The translations under genes were made by a program, and so were the position numbers. Positions 1 to 5,818 of a stretch of 8,536 bases of DNA are shown piece by piece (within the stretch, counting starts at the first letter, position 1; each line of letters opens with the position of its first letter). The notes beneath the pieces were generated by a model that ran no database searches, had not been told where the DNA came from, and worked only from the letters and a program-made list of their open reading frames with translations. The stretch is from Chitinophagaceae bacterium (lineage in GTDB: Bacteria; Bacteroidota; Bacteroidia; Chitinophagales; Chitinophagaceae), in NCBI GenBank assembly GCA_003151295.1, contig PLXD01000245.1, positions 1 to 8,536 of the forward strand. The letters are read 5' to 3'.

Positions 1-1484
1 CTTTGCAGGGAGGGAAATGCAGTTTCCTTATTGATAAAAAGATCCTCGGGGATGGAATTTCGCATATTACCATTTTCAATGCCAGGCGGGAACCGGTTTG
101 TGAAAGATTACTTTTTAAGGCGCCGTCCCGTCACCTGGAGATTGCTTTGAAAACTGACATGGACAGTTATGCCACGAGGAAAAAAGTGAGTCTGCGGGTG
201 AGCCCTGCCAGAAAGGATAACGAACTTTCAGTGGCCGACTGCTCCCTTTCCGTATACCGGTTGGACTCTCTCCAGGGAATGTTCGCGGGACATATTGAGA
301 GCTACTTATGGCTGACCTCCGATCTGAGCGGCAGGGTCGAAAGTCCGGACTATTATTTCGACCATCCGGAGGATGAAGAGGCAATGGATAACCTGATGAT
401 GACCCATGGCTGGAGGAAGTTCCATTGGGGAGATGTACTGCAGCATTCCAGTCCATCCTTCGAATTCGCTCCGGAATATAAAGGTAAAATAGTAACAGGC
501 AGGATCGTGGATACACGGACGGGGGTGGCAACGAAAGATATGCAGGGATATTTATCCGTGCCCGGCACCCGCACACAGTTTTCATCGGCCATAAGCGATG
601 AAGAAGGCCGGGTGAAATTCGAATTGAGTGATTTTTATGGCGGCCAGGAAATTATTGTGCAGACCAACCCGGCCGACACGCTGTATAGGGTCGATATCGC
701 CAATCCATTTTCCGAGACCTATACAAAAACCGCATTGCCACCTTTTGTGCCGCCTCTGAAATATCCGCAGTCATTGACGGACAAAAGCGTGGCTATGCAG
801 GTGTTGAACAGGTATGGTGGTGTGAAACTGAAACAATTTAGTTTTCCGGCTGTCGATACGAGCGTATTTTATTACAAACCGGATTTTACCTATTTGCTCG
901 ATGATTACGTCCGATTTACTACGATGGAGGAAGTCATGCGTGAATATGTCAAGCTCATGCTGGTAAAGAAAAAAGGAGATCATTTCCACCTGCCTCTTTT
1001 TGATTTGCCAAATAACCGCTTCTTCGAGACGGACCCGCTGATCTTATTAGACGGGGTGCCGGTTTTCGGTATCGATACATTGATGACGCTGGATCCCCTG
1101 AAGATCAGGAAACTGGATGTGCTGACGCGGAAATATTTTCTGGGCGGAGCCAATTTTGACGGGGTAATGAACTGGATCACTTATAAGGGGGATCTGGGCG
1201 GCTATATCCTGGATCCGCATGCAACCGTGATAGATTATGAGGGTCTGCAATTACAGCGTGAATTCTATTCTCCTTCCTATGGAACGGAACAGGATGCCGC
1301 CACTCATCTACCCGATTTCAGGAATGTGCTTTACTGGTCGCCGGTCGTTTCCATGGATGCCCGGGGTGTGGGAACGCTTAGTTTTTATTCCTCGGATATT
1401 CCCGGCCAATATATCGTCGTGGCAGAGGGACTTGCTGCCGATGGGACGGCCGGGAGTGGTACCGTGCAGTTTGAGGTGAAGTGA
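1..1484 (+). CDS. C-terminal part of a large MG2/TonB-plug-like surface protein (5' end outside window)
   Basis: The frame is open from the window edge and encodes 493 or more residues, with no credible start in the window, so the N-terminus is missing. The first ~40 residues ('HITIFNARREPVCERLLF') resemble the end of an alpha-2-macroglobulin MG2-type strand region. Residues ~100-140 carry the 'LTSDLSG', 'YYF', 'MMTHGWRKFHW' block seen in many Bacteroidota proteins of about 800-900 aa. Residues ~162-220 look like a carboxypeptidase-regulatory-like beta-sandwich ('GRIVDTRTGVATKDMQGYLSV'). Residues ~345-410 ('DPLILLDGVPVFGIDTL', then a 'GVMNWITYKG' strand) resemble a TonB-receptor plug. The C-terminus ('FRNVLYWSPVV', 'GVGTLSFYSSDIPGQYIVVAEG') is a typical closing beta domain for the group. 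No transmembrane barrel is visible. I infer an outer-membrane or periplasmic location. The substrate and precise role of the family are unknown. It converges on the marR remnant, whose restored stop lies 9 bases away. Confidence 0.75.
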   Translation, partial: LQGGKCSFLIDKKILGDGISHITIFNARREPVCERLLFKAPSRHLEIALKTDMDSYATRKKVSLRVSPARKDNELSVADCSLSVYRLDSLQGMFAGHIESYLWLTSDLSGRVESPDYYFDHPEDEEAMDNLMMTHGWRKFHWGDVLQHSSPSFEFAPEYKGKIVTGRIVDTRTGVATKDMQGYLSVPGTRTQFSSAISDEEGRVKFELSDFYGGQEIIVQTNPADTLYRVDIANPFSETYTKTALPPFVPPLKYPQSLTDKSVAMQVLNRYGGVKLKQFSFPAVDTSVFYYKPDFTYLLDDYVRFTTMEEVMREYVKLMLVKKKGDHFHLPLFDLPNNRFFETDPLILLDGVPVFGIDTLMTLDPLKIRKLDVLTRKYFLGGANFDGVMNWITYKGDLGGYILDPHATVIDYEGLQLQREFYSPSYGTEQDAATHLPDFRNVLYWSPVVSMDARGVGTLSFYSSDIPGQYIVVAEGLAADGTAGSGTVQFEVK

Positions 1485-1492
1485 CTGATCGG

Positions 1493-1884
1493 TTAGTCTA
1501 TTTCAATCAGTTTATCCGCGGCCTTCCGGATATCCTCCATCAATGTCGCATCTTCATCCAGACCGAGTGCGAGCCACATATTACTTTGTGTCCATTATAC
1601 CACCCGGTTGTCACCAGTTTCTTTTTTTCTAACTTTCGGATCATTCGAGTGATCATGGCCGGGCTCAGCGTCAAACCCTGCGAAAGGATAAGGTTATCTC
1701 TATAAGGATAATCGATAATGAACATTAAAAGATAGGCCAAACCTGGCGAAAGCCCCAGGGGCTTCCAGGCCTTTTGCGCTATTTTATCGATTTCCCTGGC
1801 CAGCGCTCCGGAAGAGAGATAGGGGCAGAAACGGTATTGGTTAGTCAATCGGTTTTTATCAAAAAAGAGACACTTCTTTTTCAA
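1493..1884 (-). pseudogene. MarR-like winged-helix transcription regulator, frameshifted
   Basis: The conceptual product is ~129 aa. The N-terminal helices ('[14 protein letters not shown]', 'LAREIDKIAQKAWKPLGLSP') lead into a helix-turn-helix and wing ('LTLSPAMITRMIRKLEKKKLVTTGWYNGHKV'), which is the MarR layout. The frame is then lost. Reading straight on, it ends at a TGA at 1540-1542 after an unrelated tail. After removing one AT from the ATAT at 1578-1581, it continues as 'MWLALGLDEDATLMEDIRKAADKLIEID' to a TAA at 1493-1495, a good C-terminal helix for the family. I therefore read this as a 2-bp duplication. It could be a real pseudogene, a slippage-prone switch or an assembly error. There is no ATG start. 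A TTG at 1884 gives the family-like start '[12 protein letters not shown]', and another TTG at 1932 would add 16 poorly conserved residues. It is divergent to ruvB and convergent with the surface-protein gene. Confidence 0.65.
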
Positions 1885-1892
1885 AAAGAAGT
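1872..1892. repeat. Perfect 21-bp palindrome over the marR start
   Basis: The arms ACTTCTTTTT (1872-1881) and AAAAAGAAGT (1883-1892) are exact reverse complements around a single central C at 1882. The TTG start of the marR-like gene (1884-1882 on the minus strand) lies in the centre. MarR proteins bind inverted repeats as dimers and often autoregulate, so an operator is possible. In RNA it could instead fold into a hairpin that covers the start codon. There is no GC-rich stem followed by a U tract, so it is not a standard terminator. Confidence 0.6.
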
Positions 1893-1936
1893 ATGCCCCT
1901 TGCCTTCCTGCTGCAGGCGTGTTTTCGGACAATGCC

Positions 1937-1944
1937 CAAATCTA
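1937..1944 (-). promoter_or_regulatory. Candidate -7 box for the marR-like gene
   Basis: On the minus strand this reads TAGATTTG, an exact match to the Bacteroidota -7 consensus TAnnTTTG. Transcription would begin near 1931, giving a leader of about 47 bases before the TTG at 1884. No well-placed -33 TTTG is visible: the nearest TTG is 24 bases upstream rather than the usual ~19-20. The motif is short, so chance occurrence is possible. Confidence 0.35.
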
Positions 1945-1958
1945 TCGGGGGTATATGG

Positions 1959-1966
1959 TATATTTG
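1959..1966 (+). promoter_or_regulatory. Candidate -7 box for ruvB
   Basis: TATATTTG matches TAnnTTTG exactly and lies 24 bases before the ruvB ATG, giving a predicted leader of about 18-20 bases. No clear -33 TTTG is visible upstream. It faces away from the minus-strand box at 1937-1944, so the two would form a compact divergent promoter pair. Confidence 0.45.
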
Positions 1967-1990
1967 TACAATTCCATCATAGTACCATTC

Positions 1991-3022
1991 ATGCCGAATC
2001 TCAACCTGAATAGCGATAAGAACGATTTAAGCCCCGCGGAGAAGGAGTTTGAAAACAATATCCGCCCGTCGGTCATTGAAGATTTTTCCGGTCAGCCTCA
2101 GCTCATCGATAACCTGAAGATCTTTATCAAGGCCGCCAAAATGAGGGGTGAGGCACTGGATCATATTTTGTTTCATGGCCCTCCCGGTCTTGGGAAGACC
2201 ACCTTGTCGAGGATTGTGGCCAATGAATTAGGGGTGAATATCAAAGAGACTTCGGGACCTGTTATCGAGAAGCCGGGCGATCTGGCGGGTCTGTTGACCA
2301 ATCTCGAGCCCAATGACGTATTGTTCATCGACGAGATCCACCGGCTCAGTACGGTCGTGGAGGAATACCTGTACGCGGCTATGGAGGACTACCGGATTGA
2401 TATCATGATCGACACGGGTCCCAATGCCCGGAGCATCCAACTCAATATCAGCCCCTTCACCCTGCTGGGTGCGACGACGCGGACCGGCTTGCTGACTGCT
2501 CCCCTCCTTTCCCGCTTTGGCATTAAGTCCAGGCTTGAATATTATAATACGGAAACGCTTCAAAAGATCATCCTCCGTTCTGCCGGCATATTGTCTACGA
2601 AGATCACTTCCGACGCCTGTAAGGAGATTGCGGGTCGCAGCCGGGGAACACCTCGTATTGCCAATGGGCTGCTGCGCCGGGTCCGGGATTTTGCGCAGGT
2701 ACTGAGCAATGGAGTAATTGACCTGGCGATCACAGAGCATTCTTTAAGAGCCCTGAATGTGGATGAATATGGGCTGGACGAAATGGACAATCGCATACTT
2801 GCCACTATTATCGAAAAGTTTAAGGGAGGACCCGTGGGGATCACGACGATCGCTACCGCAGTCGGCGAGGAAACGGGCACCCTGGAAGAAGTGTATGAGC
2901 CCTTCCTCATCCAGGAAGGCTTTATCATGCGCACCCCCCGTGGAAGAGAAGTGACGGCCAAGGCCTATGAACATCTGGGCAAAAAAAACCCCGGACGAGC
3001 CGGGGAACAAGTAATATTTTAA
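1991..3022 (+). CDS. ruvB: Holliday junction branch migration ATPase RuvB
   Basis: This gene encodes a 343-aa protein, the normal RuvB length (~340). RuvB forms hexameric rings that, with RuvA, drive ATP-powered branch migration of Holliday junctions in the cytoplasm; RuvC then resolves them. Visible motifs are Walker A 'GPPGLGKTT' (63-71), Walker B 'LFIDEIH' (111-117), sensor 1 'GATTR' (160-164), the arginine finger in 'SRFG' (R175) and sensor 2 in '[12 protein letters not shown]' (R222). A C-terminal winged-helix DNA-binding domain ends in '[17 protein letters not shown]' (314-330). I chose the ATG at 1991 because '[26 protein letters not shown]' fits the family N-terminus. An in-frame ATG at 1919 would add 24 unconserved residues and would lie upstream of the candidate promoter. 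The last 13 codons contain a minus-strand terminator (see 2981-3005). ruvA and ruvC are not in this window. Confidence 0.97.
   Translation: MPNLNLNSDKNDLSPAEKEFENNIRPSVIEDFSGQPQLIDNLKIFIKAAKMRGEALDHILFHGPPGLGKTTLSRIVANELGVNIKETSGPVIEKPGDLAGLLTNLEPNDVLFIDEIHRLSTVVEEYLYAAMEDYRIDIMIDTGPNARSIQLNISPFTLLGATTRTGLLTAPLLSRFGIKSRLEYYNTETLQKIILRSAGILSTKITSDACKEIAGRSRGTPRIANGLLRRVRDFAQVLSNGVIDLAITEHSLRALNVDEYGLDEMDNRILATIIEKFKGGPVGITTIATAVGEETGTLEEVYEPFLIQEGFIMRTPRGREVTAKAYEHLGKKNPGRAGEQVIF
2981..3005 (-). terminator. Intrinsic terminator of the response-regulator gene, inside ruvB
   Basis: On the minus strand, CCCCGG and CCGGGG (3005-3000 and 2994-2989) form a 6-bp all-GC stem around a 5-base loop, followed directly by eight T residues (2988-2981). 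This is a textbook Rho-independent terminator. It begins 19 bases past the response-regulator stop codon and lies wholly within the ruvB C-terminal codons (K331 to E339). Read on the plus strand the U tract is missing, so it should work for the minus strand only. Confidence 0.8.
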
Positions 3023-3023
3023 A

Positions 3024-3725
3024 TTATGCCACAGGCGCCACCAGCCTGAATCCGTTTCCGTGGATGTTCACGATCTCGATGTTGGTGTCTTCGCGCAGGT
3101 ATTTGCGGAGTTTGGCAATATAAACGTCCATACTACGACCGTTGAAGTAAGTATCGCTACCCCATATCTTTTTTAAGGCCTGCTCCCTGGGCAGCAAGTC
3201 GTTAATATGTTCTGCAAGCATTTTCAGGAGTTCGTTTTCCTTCGGAGACAAGGTCTGGGTCTGTCCTTTATGGCTCAGTTCGCGGAGTTTCGGATTGAAA
3301 TGGTAATAACCGAGGTCGAATTCTTTATTTTCCGCTTCCTTATTCATATCATCATTGCGCTTCAGGATGGCTTTGATCTTCAGCAGCAATACTTCACTGT
3401 CAAAGGGCTTGGTGATATAATCATCCGCACCCAGTTTATATCCCTGTATGATGTCTTCCTTCATGGTCTTGGCGCTCAGGAAGAATAAGGGTATATCGGG
3501 GTCTACATCCCTTATCTCTTCAGCCAGTGTAAAACCGTCCATATGCGGCATCATGATATCCAGCAGGCATAATTCGAATTTCTCCCGTTGGAAAGCGGCC
3601 AGTCCCAGCCGTCCATCCCTTTCAAGGGTTACGTCAAAATCGTTCAGCTCAAGGTAATTCTTCAAGACCATTCCCAGGTTTTGATCGTCTTCGCACAATA
3701 ATATTTTCGGTTTCTTGCCTTCCAT
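3024..3725 (-). CDS. OmpR/PhoB-family two-component response regulator
   Basis: This gene encodes a 233-aa protein, the standard length for an OmpR-type regulator. The N-terminal receiver domain (~1-120) has the acidic pair in 'LLCEDD' (D13/D14), the phosphoacceptor D56 in 'LLDIMMP', S84 in 'FFLSAK' and K106 in 'DYITKPF'. The C-terminal winged-helix domain (~135-233) has 'LSPKENELLKMLAEH', the recognition-helix region 'GRSMDVYIAKLRKYL' and the closing wing 'IHGNGFRLV'. It resembles RprY-like regulators of Bacteroidota, but I cannot assign its regulon. I chose the ATG at 3725; a TTG at 3734 would add three residues only. No histidine kinase gene is adjacent: upstream is a divergent groES-like gene, and downstream it converges on ruvB with one base between the stops. 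The partner kinase must therefore be encoded elsewhere. Confidence 0.93.
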   Translation of the reverse strand: MEGKKPKILLCEDDQNLGMVLKNYLELNDFDVTLERDGRLGLAAFQREKFELCLLDIMMPHMDGFTLAEEIRDVDPDIPLFFLSAKTMKEDIIQGYKLGADDYITKPFDSEVLLLKIKAILKRNDDMNKEAENKEFDLGYYHFNPKLRELSHKGQTQTLSPKENELLKMLAEHINDLLPREQALKKIWGSDTYFNGRSMDVYIAKLRKYLREDTNIEIVNIHGNGFRLVAPVA

Positions 3726-3741
3726 GTTTATCAATTTAGTA

Positions 3742-3749
3742 CAAATAAA
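3742..3749 (-). promoter_or_regulatory. Weak candidate -7 box for the response regulator
   Basis: On the minus strand this reads TTTATTTG, one mismatch from TAnnTTTG, and ends 16 bases before the ATG at 3725. The predicted leader is about 10 bases. No matching -33 element is visible. The 90-base gap between this gene and the divergent groES-like gene must hold both promoters. Confidence 0.25.
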
Positions 3750-3802
3750 GATAATTCATTTTCGGTAAGTAGGTTTATCCGTCTAATTTTTTGTTAATGA
3801 TG

Positions 3803-3810
3803 TAAATTTG
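3803..3810 (+). promoter_or_regulatory. Candidate -7 box abutting the groES-like start
   Basis: TAAATTTG matches TAnnTTTG exactly. Only 5 bases separate it from the ATG at 3816, so transcription should begin at or next to the A of the start codon. A TTTG at 3790-3793 is too close (9 bases) to be the -33 element. Confidence 0.4.
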
Positions 3811-3815
3811 CACTT

Positions 3816-4187
3816 ATGCATCTCACATCCGACAATAAATTTAAAAAACTGGTGGTCATCGGCGATCGTATCCTGATACGACTATCCATGCCCAATGAGC
3901 GCACCCAATCCGGTCTATACCTACCTCCGGGCGTGCAGGAGAAAGAAAAGGTTCAGCAGGGAACTGTCATAAAGACAGGCCCAGGCTACGCAATCTCTAT
4001 GCCTGTTGATGACGAGCCCTGGAAAAACCAGGAAGATCAGGTAAAATATATCCCCCTCCAGGCACGGGAAGGCGATATTGCTGTTTTTCTCCTAAGCGCC
4101 GCCACAGAGGTTCTCTATCAGGGAGACAAATATTTTATCGTTCCGCACAGCGCCGTGCTGATGCTTGAAAGAGAGGAAGAGATCTGA
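3816..4187 (+). CDS. GroES-like (Cpn10 family) protein
   Basis: This gene encodes a 123-aa protein, somewhat longer than canonical GroES (~95). The N-terminus ('VIGDRILIRLSMPNERTQSGLYLPP') follows the GroES strand and mobile-loop order. 'KVQQGTVIKTGPG' matches the central 'GEVLAVGNG' segment. 'AREGDIAVFLLSAATEVLYQGDKYFIVPHSAVLMLERE' matches the 'GDTVLF..YAGTEV..G.EY.....DILAVIE' end. The extra length is an insert of roughly 20 residues ('YAISMPVDDEPWKNQEDQVKY') between the two halves. Canonical GroES is a heptameric lid for GroEL that assists protein folding. No groEL gene follows here, so this is probably a secondary Cpn10 paralogue rather than the main co-chaperonin, and its partner is unknown. 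The ATG at 3816 lies unusually close to the predicted promoter. The stop is 37 bases before lpxC-fabZ. Confidence 0.8.
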   Translation: MHLTSDNKFKKLVVIGDRILIRLSMPNERTQSGLYLPPGVQEKEKVQQGTVIKTGPGYAISMPVDDEPWKNQEDQVKYIPLQAREGDIAVFLLSAATEVLYQGDKYFIVPHSAVLMLEREEEI

Positions 4188-4198
4188 GGCTAACTCCT

Positions 4199-4206
4199 TA
4201 TCTTTG
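4199..4206 (+). promoter_or_regulatory. Candidate -7 box for lpxC-fabZ
   Basis: TATCTTTG matches TAnnTTTG exactly in the 37-base gap after the groES-like gene and ends 18 bases before the lpxC-fabZ ATG. The predicted leader is about 12 bases. No clear -33 TTTG is visible, and any such element would lie within the groES-like 3' end. It suggests that lpxC-fabZ has its own promoter in addition to possible readthrough. Confidence 0.4.
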
Positions 4207-4224
4207 TCCGCTTAACAAATACGA

Positions 4225-5631
4225 ATGGACGCAAATTTCAATCCAGACAAACAGCATACTCTGGCTTCGGCAGTTAGCATTTCAGGTACCGGCCTGCATA
4301 CGGGAATTAAGGTCGATATGACCCTATATCCTGCAAATCCCGGATTCGGCTATCAGTTCCAGCGGATCGACCTACCCGGTCAACCTGTCATTAAGGGCGA
4401 TTGTGATCTTGTCACCGAGACCTCACGAGGTACTACCCTGGAAGAGAACGGCGCGAAGATCAGCACCGTAGAGCATGTATTGGCAGCCTTGGTGGGTATG
4501 GGAGTAGATAACTGCCTGATCGGGATCAATGGACCGGAGATTCCTATTATCGACGGCAGCTCGGAACCATTTGTAGAGATTATCGAGGAAGCGGGAGTGA
4601 TCGAGCAGGATGCGGCCAAAGCCTGGTATAGCATTGATGGAAATATCACCTATTATGATGAGAAGAAAAGAGTAGAAATGGTGGCTATGCCTTCCATGGA
4701 ATACAAGGTCACGACCCTGATCGATTTCAATAGCCCGGTATTGGGCACCCAGCATGCGGGCTTAAAGACTATGAATGATTTTAAGGCTGAGATAGCGCCT
4801 TGCCGTACTTTTTGCTTCCTGCATGAACTGGAGATGCTATTGGAACATAATCTTATTAAAGGGGGGGATATCAATAATGCCATCGTGGTCGTGGACAAGC
4901 CTGTCACGCAGGAGGAAATGGCGAGACTCGCCAAAGCATTTAAGAGGGATAAGATCGAAGTGAAAAGCGAGGGCTATCTGAACAATCTGGAACTACGCTT
5001 CCCCAATGAGCCGGCACGCCATAAATTGCTGGACGTAGTGGGGGACCTGGCCTTGATCGGCTATCCTATCAAAGGGCATATCATCGCTAATCGTCCCGGC
5101 CATTCCACCAACGTGGATTTTGCCAAAAAGATCAAACAATACATCCGGAAGAACAAGCATGTAAAAAATATTCCCGTTTATGATCCCAACCAACCGCCTG
5201 TTTACAATACCCAGCAGATCGAGAAGACTCTGCCGCACCGCTATCCTTTCCTCCTGGTGGATAAAATCATAGAACTTAGTGACCGGCATATCGTCGGCAT
5301 CAAGAACGTGACTTTCAATGAGCCCTTTTTCGTGGGCCATTTTCCGGGAAATCCTGTCATGCCGGGTGTATTGCAGATAGAGGCACTCGCCCAGACGGGC
5401 GGTATCCTCTGTATCAATGCCATGCCTCCCGGAGATTATGACACCCTGTTCCTGAAGATCGACAATTGTAAGTTCAAGGCCAAAGTCGTGCCAGGCGATA
5501 CGATGATCCTGAAAATGGAGTTGTTGAGTCCTATTCGCCGTGGGATCTGTGAAATGAGGGGTACCGTATTCGTTGGGAGCAAGGTGGCTACCGAAGCCGA
5601 CCTGATGGCACAGCTTGTTAAGAGAAGTTAA
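4225..5631 (+). CDS. lpxC-fabZ: Bifunctional UDP-3-O-acyl-GlcNAc deacetylase / 3-hydroxyacyl-ACP dehydratase
   Basis: This 468-aa protein fuses two enzymes. LpxC (~8-305) removes the acetyl group from UDP-3-O-acyl-GlcNAc, the committed step of lipid A synthesis. The zinc ligands expected from the family are present: H84 in 'TVEHVLAAL' (with general base E83), and H266 and D270 in '[10 protein letters not shown]'. The catalytic His is H293 in 'RPGHSTN'. FabZ (~325-468) dehydrates 3-hydroxyacyl-ACP in fatty acid elongation. It has '[13 protein letters not shown]' (336-348), catalytic H372 in '[11 protein letters not shown]' and E386 in 'QIEALAQ'. A short basic linker (~306-325) joins them. The fusion is a known Bacteroidota trait and places two activities fed by the 3-hydroxyacyl-ACP pool in one chain. 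lpxA follows, separated by a terminator-like hairpin. lpxD, often found upstream in this phylum, is absent here. All catalytic residues are present, so both halves should be active. Confidence 0.97.
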   Translation: MDANFNPDKQHTLASAVSISGTGLHTGIKVDMTLYPANPGFGYQFQRIDLPGQPVIKGDCDLVTETSRGTTLEENGAKISTVEHVLAALVGMGVDNCLIGINGPEIPIIDGSSEPFVEIIEEAGVIEQDAAKAWYSIDGNITYYDEKKRVEMVAMPSMEYKVTTLIDFNSPVLGTQHAGLKTMNDFKAEIAPCRTFCFLHELEMLLEHNLIKGGDINNAIVVVDKPVTQEEMARLAKAFKRDKIEVKSEGYLNNLELRFPNEPARHKLLDVVGDLALIGYPIKGHIIANRPGHSTNVDFAKKIKQYIRKNKHVKNIPVYDPNQPPVYNTQQIEKTLPHRYPFLLVDKIIELSDRHIVGIKNVTFNEPFFVGHFPGNPVMPGVLQIEALAQTGGILCINAMPPGDYDTLFLKIDNCKFKAKVVPGDTMILKMELLSPIRRGICEMRGTVFVGSKVATEADLMAQLVKRS

Positions 5632-5657
5632 TTTAGGATTATTGTTCCAAATAAGTT

Positions 5658-5665
5658 TATTTTTG
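5658..5665 (+). promoter_or_regulatory. Candidate -7 box downstream of lpxC-fabZ
   Basis: TATTTTTG matches TAnnTTTG and lies just before the hairpin at 5668-5692. A transcript starting about 6 bases further on would begin inside the left arm of the stem, so it would escape that terminator and could read into lpxA with a leader of about 145 bases. A TTG at 5642-5644 is only 13 bases upstream, which is short for a -33 element. The AT-rich context makes a chance match likely enough to keep confidence low. Confidence 0.3.
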
Positions 5666-5667
5666 TG

Positions 5668-5695
5668 AAATGCTGGGTTTTGCTCAGCATTTTTT
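5668..5695 (+). terminator. Rho-independent terminator-like hairpin after lpxC-fabZ
   Basis: AAATGCTGGG (5668-5677) pairs with CTCAGCATTT (5683-5692) over 10 bp, including one G-U pair, around a TTTTG loop. A run of six T residues (5690-5695) overlaps and follows the right arm. It lies 37 bases after the lpxC-fabZ stop. It could end or attenuate that transcript before lpxA. The stem is only moderately GC-rich, so partial readthrough is plausible. Confidence 0.65.
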
Positions 5696-5731
5696 GTGAA
5701 CGGTCCATCCGGACAAAAGAGTAAATTATTT

Positions 5732-5739
5732 TATATTCG
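5732..5739 (+). promoter_or_regulatory. Weak candidate -7 box for lpxA
   Basis: TATATTCG is one mismatch from TAnnTTTG and lies downstream of the hairpin terminator. A start near 5745 would give a leader of about 75 bases to the preferred lpxA ATG at 5819. Apart from this box, the terminator and an in-frame open stretch, I see nothing in the 187 bases between lpxC-fabZ and lpxA. Confidence 0.25.
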
Positions 5740-5818
5740 GATGATGAAGAAAGATGCAACGCATAAGGCAGATGCCACAATGATAGAAAAAACTGAAAAT
5801 CAGACAATTGAACGCCGA

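Noticed and set aside
1481..1705. Small plus-strand open frame after the surface-protein gene
   Set aside because: It lies opposite the marR-like gene, which has clear winged-helix similarity. The plus-strand peptide has none.
1919..1990. Upstream ATG (1919) as the ruvB start, adding 24 residues
   Set aside because: The added residues are not RuvB-like, and the stretch contains the best promoter candidate for the gene.
2228..2740. 170-codon open frame on the minus strand opposite ruvB
   Set aside because: It overlaps the conserved ATPase core and has no independent support.
3725..3734. TTG at 3734 as the response-regulator start
   Set aside because: The ATG three codons later fits better with the receiver-domain N-terminus and leaves room for a promoter.
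5696..5740. GTG at 5696 as the lpxA start
   Set aside because: It falls directly after the terminator T tract and would add 41 non-family residues to a complete LpxA.
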